Below, one piece after another: positions 7,940 through 17,593 of a stretch of DNA of 64,000 nucleotides (the stretch's first letter is position 1; the number at the start of each line of letters is the position of its first letter). The stretch is taken from contig CP011265.1 of the NCBI GenBank assembly GCA_000972765.1, positions 1,116,001-1,180,000 of the forward strand. Direction: 5' to 3'. The position numbers were made by a program, and so were the translations under genes. Source of the DNA: Verrucomicrobia bacterium IMCC26134 (lineage in GTDB: Bacteria; Verrucomicrobiota; Verrucomicrobiia; Opitutales; Opitutaceae). Below the pieces are notes generated by a model. That model made no database searches. It worked only from the letters and a program-made list of their open reading frames with translations, and was not told the DNA's origin.

Positions 7940-10900
7940 CTACTCAGGGCGCTCAAGTGTGACGGACATCAGTCCGATGACGACATCGTTGGCCAGGGCG
8001 CGAACCGTGATAGATTTCAACTCTTTCAGTGGATCAAGGGTTAGGTCCAGAACGGTCGCGGCGCCGCCGGCAACCCTGCCGCCTTGTCCCTTGAACTTTA
8101 TCGCATCGAGCACGCGGGTTTCCGCAGTCTTTAAGTTTACACGCAGCGGCAGAGGGCCGGGATTGGCAAAGGCGTAGTCGTCGATGAAGTAATCTTGGTC
8201 GATGGGCCACCATGTCTTGGGGTTTTCAAGCGCGAGACGCGTGGACGTGCCATCGGTGTAGGCGATTACGAGTTCGCCGTTGTCGATGCGGCTTTGCATG
8301 GCCCAAGTCGAACCGGCCATGAGCAGGTAGCTTTTTTGAGCGTGGCCGGTGAGCGGGACGGTGATTTCCCGTGGGTAATTGTCCCATTGCGAAACGAAGG
8401 CGACGTTGGGTTGTTCCGTTTCGCCGGGAGTAAGAAGCGGAACTCCGTTGGGCAGCGTGATGCGTCCGTGGTTTTTCCCGGCGGTGGCGCGGAGGCCGGA
8501 ATCGTCTACCTCAAAATTAGCCGCCGGTTTGCACCAAGCGCCATAGCCATGGGTCGGCAAGGCAAGGGAGGTGAACGGAGAGCGGGGTGAAAGATACGCG
8601 TTGCGGAAAATTTGTGTAACGCGGTCGTTGAAAATTGAAGAAAGCGGGATCGGATCGAGGCGTTCAGCGTTTGCTATGCGTTTGTTCCAATCGGTGGTAA
8701 AAATGATCGGCGCCGCCTGTTGTTTGGCCGGGATGTTGACGGCGAGGGGCTGCCACCAAACCAGTTTACCCTGTGAAACGCGGGCGAAAACGGTGCGGTG
8801 CCCTTCGGCTCCGGTAATCGTTCCGGAGACTACATCACCCTGGATGGTCGGATTCCCTAGGACGTTTTGCGGGTCAGACAGCTCCATGATCTTTGCCCCA
8901 GCAGTGAGCCGCCACGTTTTTGAATTTGATACGGTGGTCTCGGCTGGGGCGGAAACGGGAACGGAACCGCGCCATTGCACCGATATTTCGAATTTAGCGG
9001 AAGCAGGCGTGACGACACGAATGCGCGGTCGACCGACTGATTCCGAGAGTATTGAATAAGACGCTGGATGGCCGTTGATCGTAACCGAGGCGATGTCGTC
9101 GGCGCGGGCGACTAGATCTAAACGCAAACTTACAGGAAGTGAAAAACGGCTCTCCACTTTATACGAATCAGTAGCGTTGTGCCGGGTGTAGCCTACGTCG
9201 AAGTCAGGGTGATGAATGCTTGCATGATCCCAATCGGCTGGAAAGCCGGGCCGTATGTGGACTTCGCCGGCCAGCAAATTTGGAGTGATTCCGAAAACGC
9301 CCTCGAGCACCGTGCGGGAGAGGATGCCGATGCCATCGCCGAAATCCCGTTGGGACTCGCGACGGTTCGCATCATACCAGGTGCACATGCCAACGTTCCC
9401 CGGGCAAATCCCAAGATACATGCTGTCCAGAATCGCGCCGCCCAAAAGCGGATAGGCGGCATCGGGGCGCCCGGCCTGCCAGAGCCCTAGTGCAGTGTGG
9501 ACCGTCTCGGCCATGACTACGTTGTTCAGTGACCAAGTGTAGGGCAGCCAATTGGTCGTGGCGATGGTGCTCATACCGGTTGGGACTCCTTCGCCATAAA
9601 CCGGTAGATGGGGTAATCGGGTATCCACCTGACGGGTCATTTGCCAGGCTTGGAGCGGGGAAGGCACTTCTGAGTCAATGGTGTGATAAAATGTCCAAGC
9701 CGCCGCCTCGGGATGAACTTTCTGCAGGCCAAGCATATCTTTCCACTCGGCGAACCAGCCACGATCCTGAAGCCAGAGGTTTTGGTTCATGCCTCTTTCT
9801 AGCAAAGTGGCTTCTCGCTCGTAAGGGCCGGGGTCGAGTCCGAGCAGCCGGGAGACGCGGGAAGCCATGCGGTTATGGTATAAATTGTAGGCTGATGAAT
9901 GGGATCCTCCGCCTCCGTTGTAGCTCAGATCGTCGCTTGCCCAGATGCAGGCGTATGCTTCGTAGAGCGGTAGTTTTTCAGCGCCAAATTCGCGGCGAAA
10001 AAGTCTTCGCTCCCAGGCGAGGTGACGCTCGATCACCGGCCATTGCTTCCGGGCATAGTCGAGGTCTCCGGTCCAAAGCAGGTGACGAAAAAATGCGTCC
10101 ACACCCACGAGATTCATGTCGTAGTGCGAGGCGGTCATGTCGCCGTTGGTGTGGAGCGCCGGTTCGTTGCGGGATCGATTATCTTTTTCCGAAGCGCTCG
10201 GCAGTGAATCAGGAATGGAGGTGGTGTTTTGCTGGGAGGCATAGCCGTCGAAGTGTGCACGGGTTCGCTCATGCCAACCCAAGGCATCTCCTGCATAGCT
10301 TACCCTCCAACCGAGAAGACGCATGCGCCAGGCGACACCGCCATGCAGGTAGGCGGCTTTGTTTTCATCCCACACGGCATCAGCCGCGATGTTGAGCGCG
10401 GGCAGCGCGGCGTTCAAGAAGTTGTCCGGCGTATCCACCGTGACCCGACGGGCTATCTTCAGCAGCAACTCTTGCTCCTTATCAAACAGTTCCTTGAGGT
10501 CTGCCGGATCCCAACCCTGAGAGGAATCTGACGGGACGGTAGTGATTGTGCTGGTGGCGGCGACATCCTGATAGGTTTTAAGGAGTTCCTGTCCGTCGGG
10601 TGCGTTCGTTGTTTTACGCAGAGATACATAAGCCGGTTTCCCTGGGGTTAACTTAAAACGACCTAGCGCGACGGAGGGGGTTGCATCGGCTTGCGTCTTT
10701 GTGGCGGAGGAGAGCAATTGTGCCAGGTCGTTCCACTGGTTGGCGTTTCCGGTCACTATTTCCGATTGAGCGGGTAGCAACGCCGTCATTGTGGTGCGCT
10801 TGGATTGCACGGTAAACGAATCGGTCCCCGCAGTGATCGTGTTGGATTCGCAATACTCGGGTCTGAGCTGGAAGTAATTCCGGATGGCGATTTTTTCTGT

Positions 10901-11557
10901 CCCGATATCTCCGTCACGAGAGCCACGCACTGCCGTAATACCGCCATAGGCGACAACCAGTTTGGCGGGTATTTTCGCTCCCTTGATTTCGATGCTCAGG
11001 AGCAGTCCCTCCGCACTTTTGGGGGCAAGAGCGGTAATCAATAAAATGGCATCCAGCCCCAAGAGCGGATCTTTGACCGTGTAGCGCATCGTGCCTGCGT
11101 GATATCGAGTCTCGCAAAATAGAGCCTCGTGCAACCATTTCACACCGGCTTCGGCCTCGATGCCTAGGCGCAGGTTTCCACCTCGGCCCGGTAAATACAA
11201 CGAGAACTCGGGCTGATCTCCGGCGTCGACGCGAAAGGCACTCGAACCGCCATAGAGAGGGCGATTGAAAAATTCGGTGCCGTTTACGATTACGAAATCT
11301 TCGCCTTGCGGCCTATAGCGCAAGGGGCGTCCGATTTGGCCGGCTAGCATCGCTCTCAGTCCGGTGTCACCCGTAGTCTGTGTCTCAGCTTTGGCCTCAG
11401 ACTGGCATAGCACAAACAAGCCTAGACTCGCGCATACGGTCAGGAACAATAGGGCTTGGCGTGCAGGCGATGAGTGATGTGCAGTTGTCTTGTGGAGTGA
11501 ACGAGATGCTGGGCGGGCAGGATCTGATTTCGGGTGAACTTCGATATTAATAGTCAC
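7940..11557 (-). CDS. Exported DUF4450-type, six-hairpin glycosidase-like protein
   Basis: A 1205-residue protein from a GTG start, with a signal peptide (hydrophobic stretch about 35-52, AKA cleavage near 56). Residues ~65-250 resemble DUF4450: QGEDFVIVNGTEFFNRPLYG and LYLPGRGGNLRLGIEAEAG. This domain precedes catalytic (alpha/alpha)6 barrels in Bacteroidetes and Verrucomicrobia. The centre (about 380-780) has the Trp/Tyr/His-rich helices of six-hairpin glycosidases (HTNGDMTASHYDMNLVG, GEGVPTGMS, TWSLNNVVMAE), and beta-sandwich modules follow to the C-terminus. The likely role is periplasmic or surface polysaccharide degradation; substrate and catalytic residues are unknown. By eye the codon use is less GC-biased than in the neighbours. 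It lies downstream of the TonB receptor but beyond a terminator. Confidence 0.7.
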   Translation of the reverse strand: MTINIEVHPKSDPARPASRSLHKTTAHHSSPARQALLFLTVCASLGLFVLCQSEAKAETQTTGDTGLRAMLAGQIGRPLRYRPQGEDFVIVNGTEFFNRPLYGGSSAFRVDAGDQPEFSLYLPGRGGNLRLGIEAEAGVKWLHEALFCETRYHAGTMRYTVKDPLLGLDAILLITALAPKSAEGLLLSIEIKGAKIPAKLVVAYGGITAVRGSRDGDIGTEKIAIRNYFQLRPEYCESNTITAGTDSFTVQSKRTTMTALLPAQSEIVTGNANQWNDLAQLLSSATKTQADATPSVALGRFKLTPGKPAYVSLRKTTNAPDGQELLKTYQDVAATSTITTVPSDSSQGWDPADLKELFDKEQELLLKIARRVTVDTPDNFLNAALPALNIAADAVWDENKAAYLHGGVAWRMRLLGWRVSYAGDALGWHERTRAHFDGYASQQNTTSIPDSLPSASEKDNRSRNEPALHTNGDMTASHYDMNLVGVDAFFRHLLWTGDLDYARKQWPVIERHLAWERRLFRREFGAEKLPLYEAYACIWASDDLSYNGGGGSHSSAYNLYHNRMASRVSRLLGLDPGPYEREATLLERGMNQNLWLQDRGWFAEWKDMLGLQKVHPEAAAWTFYHTIDSEVPSPLQAWQMTRQVDTRLPHLPVYGEGVPTGMSTIATTNWLPYTWSLNNVVMAETVHTALGLWQAGRPDAAYPLLGGAILDSMYLGICPGNVGMCTWYDANRRESQRDFGDGIGILSRTVLEGVFGITPNLLAGEVHIRPGFPADWDHASIHHPDFDVGYTRHNATDSYKVESRFSLPVSLRLDLVARADDIASVTINGHPASYSILSESVGRPRIRVVTPASAKFEISVQWRGSVPVSAPAETTVSNSKTWRLTAGAKIMELSDPQNVLGNPTIQGDVVSGTITGAEGHRTVFARVSQGKLVWWQPLAVNIPAKQQAAPIIFTTDWNKRIANAERLDPIPLSSIFNDRVTQIFRNAYLSPRSPFTSLALPTHGYGAWCKPAANFEVDDSGLRATAGKNHGRITLPNGVPLLTPGETEQPNVAFVSQWDNYPREITVPLTGHAQKSYLLMAGSTWAMQSRIDNGELVIAYTDGTSTRLALENPKTWWPIDQDYFIDDYAFANPGPLPLRVNLKTAETRVLDAIKFKGQGGRVAGGAATVLDLTLDPLKELKSITVRALANDVVIGLMSVTLERPE

Positions 11558-11995
11558 TTGAGCGTGGGGTAAATCGTCGGTGAGGCGACGTGTTGAAAAG
11601 ACATCCTTTGCAGGTTCGTCTTTAAATCATGCAGCAATATGACAGTTAGAGTTTTGGCGTCAGTTTGACCTTTGGGATATGCGTTTCGTATCAAGAGTGT
11701 ATGACCACTGATTATTTCTCGCGGAATAATCCGTAAAAGAGCGTAACTGCTGTGATTTGTTATTTTTTTAAATTACAATCGGTTGCCTGACGACGCATAT
11801 GCATTGAAGGCAGGGGCGCATAAACGTGAGGTGGATTAAGCCCGATATGCTGCCCAGAAGGGGAGTTGCATCACTCTCACGCAAACTCCGTGACTGGAGG
11901 CAGGTAAGTCCAGTGCGCGCCGTGGAACTAGTGCAATAAAAAGGCCGCCGTTTGCACGGCGGCCTTGAGGCCGATCACTCTTTTCAGAGCAAGGC
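11558..11995. other. 438-bp intergenic region between receptor and DUF4450-type gene
   Basis: Holds the terminator of the upstream receptor gene at 11936-11966 and presumably the promoter of the downstream DUF4450-type gene. Its central part (11690-11800) is distinctly AT-rich for this genome, with a TTTTTTTAAATT stretch. I see no ORF with coding character, no tRNA and no good sigma-54-like element here. Confidence 0.5.
11936..11966 (-). terminator. Rho-independent terminator after the TonB-dependent receptor
   Basis: A perfect 10-bp stem (AAGGCCGCCG at 11941-11950, its complement at 11957-11966) with a 6-base loop. On the minus strand it is followed by TTTTTATT. It lies 30 bp past the receptor stop codon and separates the receptor from the DUF4450-type gene. 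Confidence 0.9.
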
Positions 11996-14389
11996 TTAGA
12001 ACTTGTAGGCTACGGTGAATTCGCCCCGGATTCCAGGCTGGAGGAAGATGGACTCGTTGCCGTAAACGGCGTTGTTGGGAGCCCAGTTCCATTCGTCGGT
12101 CAGATTGAAGATGGAGAGACGTGCACTCCAGCTCTTATAGGTGTAGAAGAGGCTCGTATTTATCTCATACTGCCAGGGGATCACGATGGTGCCCGCCCAG
12201 TTGCTGTTGATCTCGCTGTGCAGGGTGCCGTTGAGGGAAACGCCAAAGCCGTTGTCGAAGGTATAGCTGGCGAGGGCGTTGAACAGGTTACGTGGCAGGC
12301 CTTGCACTTTGATGTTTTTCACGTCGCCACCGAGTCCGAGGGGACCGGCGGTCGTGACCTCGGGTTCAACGGTTCCGATGTCGGTGCTCAGGGACTCGAA
12401 GCCTTCCGAAGCGGCATGGCCATCGATCAAGCTATAGCCAAACGTCGCGAAGAAGTTTTTGTTGGGCTGGTAGTTCAACTCGATCTCTGCGCCACGGTAT
12501 TGGTATTCCTTGGCGGAGTCGCCCTGACCCTTGCGGGTGAACTTCTGATCGAAGACGGAGAACCCGGCGAAGAGTTTATTTTCCATCAGCGTCAGTTTCG
12601 CGCCCGCCTCGAACAATTCGGCTGGAGTGCGGTAGGAATCCTTGTCGATGGCCTGGCCGAAGAGGCCGAAGGTGCCGCCCGTCTTGGTGAGGAGGTAGCC
12701 GCCACCATTACCTTCCGCACCAGCGGTGTTCTCACTGTAATTATAGGTGAAGTAGTTGGTGAGCTTGCTGGTCGTTTTATTAACCAAACTGAAGTTCACG
12801 TTCGGCAGCACCACGGTGACCTCGTCGGTGAGGCCGGAGAACGGTTCCTTGGCCTCGACGTAGAGAACATCTGCGCGGCCTCCGCTGACCACTGAGAGGG
12901 TGTCGGTGAACTTGTATTCACCCTGCACGAAGGGGGCGAATGATGTTCCGCTGGATTCATTCGCATCGCTTGAGGTCGTGTTCTGGCCGTAGTAACGGCC
13001 AGAGTGACCAGGGACGGGACTACGGCCAAAGCCGGAGCCGTTGATTGAAGCCAGGAACGCGGCGGACTGGTAGGCGTTGATCGCACTGCGCGGCTGGGTG
13101 AGGTCCCAGACGCCCGCGGGCTCGAAACCGTAGTCGCTATAGGCCTTCACGTTGATGTGGCGGAAATCCATGCCAGCGGTGACGTCGGCCTTGTCGAAGT
13201 TCATCTGGTATTCCCAGCGAGACTGCAAGGTGAAGGCCGGATCTATGACCTCGGAGTAGTAGTAAGAACTGAGCGTGTCGCGCTGGGTAAAGGTGAAGAT
13301 ATTATTGTTAACCAGCTTGCGATCGGGTGTGGCGGTGAAGGTTTGAATGGCCTGCAACTTAGCGTTGGTTCCGGTGGAATTGTCGCCCGGCTTGAGGGTG
13401 CGCACGCGACGGTCGAGAGCGACCAAAGGCCCCCAAGCGACGGTGTTGCCATGGTTGGGTGCAAATACGTCAGGTCCGCCTACGTTGACCGCGTTCTGAC
13501 CGGCGTCGCCGACGGGAGCGGGGGCGTTCACGTTCACGCCGGTGCGGTAGAGGTGATGGTCAATCAGTTCCTGGGTAGGACGATTGATACCCCAGTTTTC
13601 CGTATACTCCATGTAGGCGAAGGAGGCGTTTGCGAACAACTCGTAGGAGTCGCTGGGTTTATAGGCGAGAGCGGCATAGACGGACTGCGACTTGCGATAT
13701 TCGCTCTCGAAGTAGCCCTTGCTGTCTTCCCCAGAGTAGCTGACGCGGACGGCGAGTTTGTCGCTCACCGGTGCGTTATAGTCGACCGACCAACGATAAA
13801 TATCGTCCGAGCCGACGGTGCCGCTCACGGTGGTTTTCTGCGCGTCGAAGGTGGGGCGCTTGGTGATCAAGTCGACGAATCCGCCGATATATTGGGACGA
13901 ACCCTGAATGGCGGTTGCGGGACCTTTGACGATGTTGATCGATTCGACCGCATTGAAGTCGATAGGCATGCCGTTGCCATTCGAGGTGGTGCGCTCGCGG
14001 ACGCCGTTTTGAAAGAGGTCGGCGGTGGAACCGCGCAAGTCAGGATTTGAAGGGGCGCCGAAGTTGGTCTTGGTGTAGGAGCTGGAAGTGAGCTTGGAGA
14101 AATCGCGCACGTCTTTCACTCCGATGGCAGTGAGTTGCTCGCGGGAGATGATGGTGACGTTGCGCGGGATCTCGGTGATGTTCTGATCGGTGCCGAACAC
14201 CGAATTGAACGGTCGCGAGGACGGAATGATGTTTTTCTCGATCGCGATATCACTTACATCAAGTTTTTCCAGTGTAACTACCTCGTCGGATGGCTTGGCG
14301 GTGGAGGCAGGAGGCGTTTGGGCCATCAATGGATAACTGAGACAACCCATTGCGGCCAAAAGGGTAAGGCTATGGAGGCGTATGTTCAT
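11996..14389 (-). CDS. TonB-dependent outer-membrane receptor, candidate purine/nucleoside uptake
   Basis: A 797-residue protein using the ATG at 14389, which puts a normal signal peptide (LTLLAAMGCLSYPLMAQ) at the N-terminus; the longer frame starts inside a promoter-like element. A plug domain follows (EIPRNVTIISREQL, then ESINIVKGPATAIQG and GGFVDLITKRPTF). The beta-barrel ends in a terminal aromatic (VAYKF), as outer-membrane proteins do. The sequence style is that of siderophore-type receptors. Its neighbours are adenine deaminase and exported nucleosidases, so I infer a purine or nucleoside substrate. The 88-bp gap after the deaminase holds its own sigma-54-like element, so it may be both co-transcribed and independently expressed. 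Confidence 0.85.
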   Translation of the reverse strand: MNIRLHSLTLLAAMGCLSYPLMAQTPPASTAKPSDEVVTLEKLDVSDIAIEKNIIPSSRPFNSVFGTDQNITEIPRNVTIISREQLTAIGVKDVRDFSKLTSSSYTKTNFGAPSNPDLRGSTADLFQNGVRERTTSNGNGMPIDFNAVESINIVKGPATAIQGSSQYIGGFVDLITKRPTFDAQKTTVSGTVGSDDIYRWSVDYNAPVSDKLAVRVSYSGEDSKGYFESEYRKSQSVYAALAYKPSDSYELFANASFAYMEYTENWGINRPTQELIDHHLYRTGVNVNAPAPVGDAGQNAVNVGGPDVFAPNHGNTVAWGPLVALDRRVRTLKPGDNSTGTNAKLQAIQTFTATPDRKLVNNNIFTFTQRDTLSSYYYSEVIDPAFTLQSRWEYQMNFDKADVTAGMDFRHINVKAYSDYGFEPAGVWDLTQPRSAINAYQSAAFLASINGSGFGRSPVPGHSGRYYGQNTTSSDANESSGTSFAPFVQGEYKFTDTLSVVSGGRADVLYVEAKEPFSGLTDEVTVVLPNVNFSLVNKTTSKLTNYFTYNYSENTAGAEGNGGGYLLTKTGGTFGLFGQAIDKDSYRTPAELFEAGAKLTLMENKLFAGFSVFDQKFTRKGQGDSAKEYQYRGAEIELNYQPNKNFFATFGYSLIDGHAASEGFESLSTDIGTVEPEVTTAGPLGLGGDVKNIKVQGLPRNLFNALASYTFDNGFGVSLNGTLHSEINSNWAGTIVIPWQYEINTSLFYTYKSWSARLSIFNLTDEWNWAPNNAVYGNESIFLQPGIRGEFTVAYKF

Positions 14390-14426
14390 GTGGTGGTGGT
14401 TTTGTTTGCTATGACAAATTATGCAT

Positions 14427-14442
14427 AGCAACGCATGTGCCA
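14427..14442 (-). promoter_or_regulatory. Sigma-54-like promoter of the TonB-dependent receptor
   Basis: On the minus strand TGGCACATGCGTTGCT has the sigma-54 pattern TGGCAC-N5-TTGCT, with GG and GC exactly 10 bases apart. The predicted transcript would start near 14416, giving a ~27-nt leader before the ATG at 14389. It is part of a 19-bp block (14423-14441) found again, with one difference, upstream of the NUP-like gene. This is the best of four such elements in the locus. An alternative is a binding site for a shared regulator. Confidence 0.6.
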
Positions 14443-14477
14443 GCCTTTGTTTTGTTCCATAGATGCTACAATATTTA

Positions 14478-16277
14478 TTAATAAAATAATGGCACTTGTT
14501 GCATTCCTGGCACGGTTACCAATCCCTTGTCGGTGATACGGATCTCAGGGATAACCGAGAGCGGTATCAAATTGAAGCCCATGTAAGGCAGGACGCAACC
14601 GGCTGCCGTCCAGGCTTTTTTGAGGCGAGTGGTTTCCTTCGCGACCGCCTTGGCCCTGAGTTCAGAGATGAGGCCCGCGATCGGAAGCGCGACCTTCGCG
14701 ACGACACGGTGTTTTTGCACCACGCAGACGCCGCCGCGCATTTCTTTGAGGGTATCGAGGGCGAGCTGCATGTCGGCCTCGTCGGTGCCGGCGATGATGA
14801 TGTTGTGTGCATCGTGCCCGACCGAGCTGGCAACCGCGCCCTCGCGCAGGCCGAAATCCTTGAGCAAGCCGTGTGCAACCGCGCCGGAACGGCCGTGGCG
14901 CTCGATGACGGACACGAAGCAGAGGCCGTGATTGACGAAGTGCTCGCCCCATGAAGTGGTGGGCTCTAGGCGGACTTTTTCGTGGAAAAGGATGATGCCC
15001 GGTAGCGCGGTGCGTATCACGTTGGCTGTGACTGTCTCGGCGGGCAGGGCAGGGGTGAGCGGGCGTTTGCGGCCTAGCTTGATGGTCTTATAGGCCGCCG
15101 CCGGATAGCGATAAGGCCGGCTGAGCGCTTTTTCCAGGATAGGGGTGATCTTGCGGTTTTTGACAACGAGTTCGCCGCCATACCAAGTGCATTGCGGCAC
15201 GAGCTCATCGTTGAGCAACACGAGGTCGGCGCGGCGGGCGGGGGCGATACCACCGATTTCTCCGTCCATGCCGTATCGGGTGGCGGGGTGAAGCGAGCCG
15301 AGACTCCAGGCGGTGACAGGGGGAAGTCCGGCTACGACCGCCTGCCGGGCTACCCAATCGAGGCCAAAGAGGAAAAGATCGTCGGCGTCGCGGTCGTCGG
15401 TGCAGATGCAGACACGCTTGGGGCTGGCGCCAAGTTCGGTGACCGCCTTGATCGCGTGCGGCAGGGAGTGCCAGGGGGTAGTGGGCGGGCCGCCGCGCAG
15501 GAACATCCACACTCCATTTTCGAGGAAATCGTCACCGATTTCACGATCAATGGCTTCGTGGGTGTCGGTGATGCCGCTGGCTGCTCCGGCGGCGACAAAC
15601 TCACGACCGTAGACGTGGCCGCAAATCGGGCGTCCGCGCTTAAGCGCGGCGGCCATGATGGCGTGGCTGCGGGGATCGCCCATCGCGACCTGGACGAAGT
15701 CCATTTTTTCGCCGAGAGCGACGGCTTCGGGCCAGCGGTCGAAGAGTTTGCCGATCTTTGCGGCGGTGAGATCGCCGCCGGCGGTTTCAAATTGCGGGCC
15801 GGTGGCGGGCACGGTGCTTGGGACGGTGAGGAAGATTGAGAGAGGCGCCTGTCGGGCGTCTTCCAACATCCACTCGATGCCGGCGGAGTCGCAAACGTTG
15901 CCAATCTCGTGGCTATCACAGAAGATGGTCGTCGTGCCATTGAGCAAGGCGCCTTCTGAGTAGGCGCAGGCAGTCATCATGCTGCTCTCAATATGGACAT
16001 GCGGATCGACGAGGCCGGGCGCGATCAACCCACCGGCGGCGTCGTAGGTCTTGATCCCCTTGCCGTGCAGGACGAGAGCGGTGCCTGCAGGTTTCACGGC
16101 GGCGATGCGTCCAGCCTTGATCCACACTTCTCGCGAATCGTGGATGCGTTCGGTGTAGGTGGATAGGATGCGCGCACCTGTGATGACGAGATCGGGAAGC
16201 TCGCGCCCCATCGCTACGGCGGCGAGGGTGCGGGTGAGCGTATGGAGCGGGGCGACACTGAAGCGGGTAAGATTCAT
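14478..16277 (-). CDS. ade: Adenine deaminase
   Basis: A 599-residue member of the AdeC/Ade amidohydrolase family, which converts adenine to hypoxanthine and ammonia with a Mn/Fe centre in the cytoplasm. The N-terminal helix and [18 protein letters not shown] are typical. Metal ligands are visible in DPHVHIESS (91-99) and [10 protein letters not shown] (119-128, where most homologues read DPHEIANV). Further family markers are [11 protein letters not shown] and the C-terminal domain motif GHDAHNI. There is no signal peptide. It lies between nucleoside-cleaving enzymes and a TonB receptor, which fits use of imported purines. A sigma-54-like element lies directly upstream. Confidence 0.92.
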   Translation of the reverse strand: MNLTRFSVAPLHTLTRTLAAVAMGRELPDLVITGARILSTYTERIHDSREVWIKAGRIAAVKPAGTALVLHGKGIKTYDAAGGLIAPGLVDPHVHIESSMMTACAYSEGALLNGTTTIFCDSHEIGNVCDSAGIEWMLEDARQAPLSIFLTVPSTVPATGPQFETAGGDLTAAKIGKLFDRWPEAVALGEKMDFVQVAMGDPRSHAIMAAALKRGRPICGHVYGREFVAAGAASGITDTHEAIDREIGDDFLENGVWMFLRGGPPTTPWHSLPHAIKAVTELGASPKRVCICTDDRDADDLFLFGLDWVARQAVVAGLPPVTAWSLGSLHPATRYGMDGEIGGIAPARRADLVLLNDELVPQCTWYGGELVVKNRKITPILEKALSRPYRYPAAAYKTIKLGRKRPLTPALPAETVTANVIRTALPGIILFHEKVRLEPTTSWGEHFVNHGLCFVSVIERHGRSGAVAHGLLKDFGLREGAVASSVGHDAHNIIIAGTDEADMQLALDTLKEMRGGVCVVQKHRVVAKVALPIAGLISELRAKAVAKETTRLKKAWTAAGCVLPYMGFNLIPLSVIPEIRITDKGLVTVPGMQQVPLFY

Positions 16278-16291
16278 GGTGGCTGATCCCT

Positions 16292-16307
16292 AGCACTGAT
16301 GATGCCA
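16292..16307 (-). promoter_or_regulatory. Sigma-54-like element upstream of ade
   Basis: On the minus strand TGGCATCATCAGTGCT keeps TGGCA, then TGCT, with GG-N10-GC spacing. The predicted start of transcription is near 16281, only about four bases before the ATG at 16277, so the mRNA would be almost leaderless. It is weaker than the receptor element and needs 5'-end mapping. Confidence 0.4.
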
Positions 16308-16328
16308 GCTAGCGAGACGGCGCGAGAC

Positions 16329-16344
16329 TGGCCTCCAATCTGCT
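16329..16344 (+). promoter_or_regulatory. Sigma-54-like element upstream of the amidohydrolase
   Basis: TGGCCTCCAATCTGCT shows GG-N10-GC spacing with TGGC and TGCT kept. The predicted transcription start is near 16355, a ~9-nt leader before the ATG at 16364. It is the weakest match of the four and is convincing only because the other three units of the locus have the same arrangement. Confidence 0.33.
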
Positions 16345-16363
16345 TTCCTGCCAGTCATTAACC

Positions 16364-17593
16364 ATGCCTGAAATCCGCGACTGCATCGTCCTCCACGGTC
16401 CTGAACTCCTCCCTATGCGCTGCGCGCGTTTCGCGTGGAAGCACGACACCATCACGGCGATGGAGCTCGGCGCCCCCTGCACTCAACTCGACGCCGGCGG
16501 ACTCGTGGTCATACCCGGCCTGACCAACGCACACACTCACATGGGAGATAGCGCCCTGCCTGACGGCGCCACTGGATTGACCTTGGAACAGGGCTTTTTC
16601 CGGCCCGACGGCTATAAATACCGCGAACTTGCCAAACTCACCGAGCAAACCCACCTCCCGCACCTCATCGCGCATTTACGCTACATGGCGCGAACGGGCA
16701 CGGTGAGGCACATGGATTTTCGCGAGCAGGGAGCCTACGGCGCCGCTTTGCTGCGCAAGGCTGCGCAAGCGACAGGGGTGGACTCCGTGATCCTCGCGCA
16801 ATTCAACGGCGTGCCTTTCACCCAAGGGGAACTGCGCGCCAACCAGATCGGCTTCCGTGCGGCCGACCTCGCGGATCTCGATGAGTTGCTCGCCGTCGCC
16901 GATGGTTTTTCGGAAAGCACGATGAACGACCTCACGGACGCGGCCTGGCGCGAACTGCGCGCCATCACGAACTCACAAGGGAAGCTCCGCGCCATCCATT
17001 GTCTCGAAAACGCCGGCTACCGCGACCTCTCCCTCGCCACCACCGGTCGAGGTGATTTGATCCGTGCGATCGAGCTCTATGATCCGCACCTCATTATCCA
17101 CCTGACCGTGGCCGATGCCGCCGAGATAGCGCTGCTGGTGCGCAGTGGCAAAACCGGCGTGCTCAATCCCCGTGCCAATGCCAATCTTGGCCTGCCCTTG
17201 CCGCCGGTAGCGGCCTTGCTGCGCGCCAAGGCGAACCTGCTTCTCGGCACCGACAACGGCATGCTTAACTCGCCATCCATGCTCGCCGAAATGGACTTCA
17301 CCTACAAGGTGGCGAAGTCCCAGTTCGGCGACGCGATCTCGCCCGATCCGGGGGCGATTCTAAAAATGGCCACATCCAACATCCATGCGGTGTTGGGCGG
17401 CGATAATTACGGTTACCTCCAAAGCGGATTGCCGGCGGATTTCGCGGTGCTCGATTTTAACCAGCCACAACTTCGCTCAACGCGTCACGTGACGGCCAGC
17501 GTGGTCACGCGGGTGACGCCCGAGGACGTGCTGGCGACCTACCGGCAGGGGCGCGAGCTGTGGCGCGACACTCGCTTCGTCACAGCTCCTTGA
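16364..17593 (+). CDS. COG0402-type amidohydrolase, probable purine/nucleobase deaminase
   Basis: A 409-residue cytosolic amidohydrolase. PGLTNAHTHMGDS (51-63) supplies the HxH metal ligands H57 and H59. Later ligands are in the HCLEN and IIHLT segments, and LLGTDNGML is the conserved Asp motif of deaminases of the guanine/SAH/atrazine group. It is transcribed divergently from ade and converges on the exported nucleosidase, whose stop it overlaps by 14 bp. Known relatives deaminate or dechlorinate purine, pterin or triazine rings. From context I infer a purine or nucleoside substrate, but the exact substrate is unknown. Confidence 0.75.
   Translation: MPEIRDCIVLHGPELLPMRCARFAWKHDTITAMELGAPCTQLDAGGLVVIPGLTNAHTHMGDSALPDGATGLTLEQGFFRPDGYKYRELAKLTEQTHLPHLIAHLRYMARTGTVRHMDFREQGAYGAALLRKAAQATGVDSVILAQFNGVPFTQGELRANQIGFRAADLADLDELLAVADGFSESTMNDLTDAAWRELRAITNSQGKLRAIHCLENAGYRDLSLATTGRGDLIRAIELYDPHLIIHLTVADAAEIALLVRSGKTGVLNPRANANLGLPLPPVAALLRAKANLLLGTDNGMLNSPSMLAEMDFTYKVAKSQFGDAISPDPGAILKMATSNIHAVLGGDNYGYLQSGLPADFAVLDFNQPQLRSTRHVTASVVTRVTPEDVLATYRQGRELWRDTRFVTAP

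Noticed and set aside
11640-11675. GG-N10-GC pair upstream of the DUF4450-type gene
   Set aside because: Only the bare GG/GC spacing fits, without TGGC or TTGC context, and it lies about 100 bp upstream. Chance matches are common in GC-rich DNA.
13157-14050. Plus-strand 297-codon frame opposite the TonB receptor
   Set aside because: The plug and barrel signatures on the minus strand explain the sequence.
14500-14520. TGGCACTTGTTGCA on the plus strand near the ade stop
   Set aside because: Resembles a sigma-54 site, but the GG-GC spacing is too short (8 bases between) and it lies inside coding sequence facing no gene.
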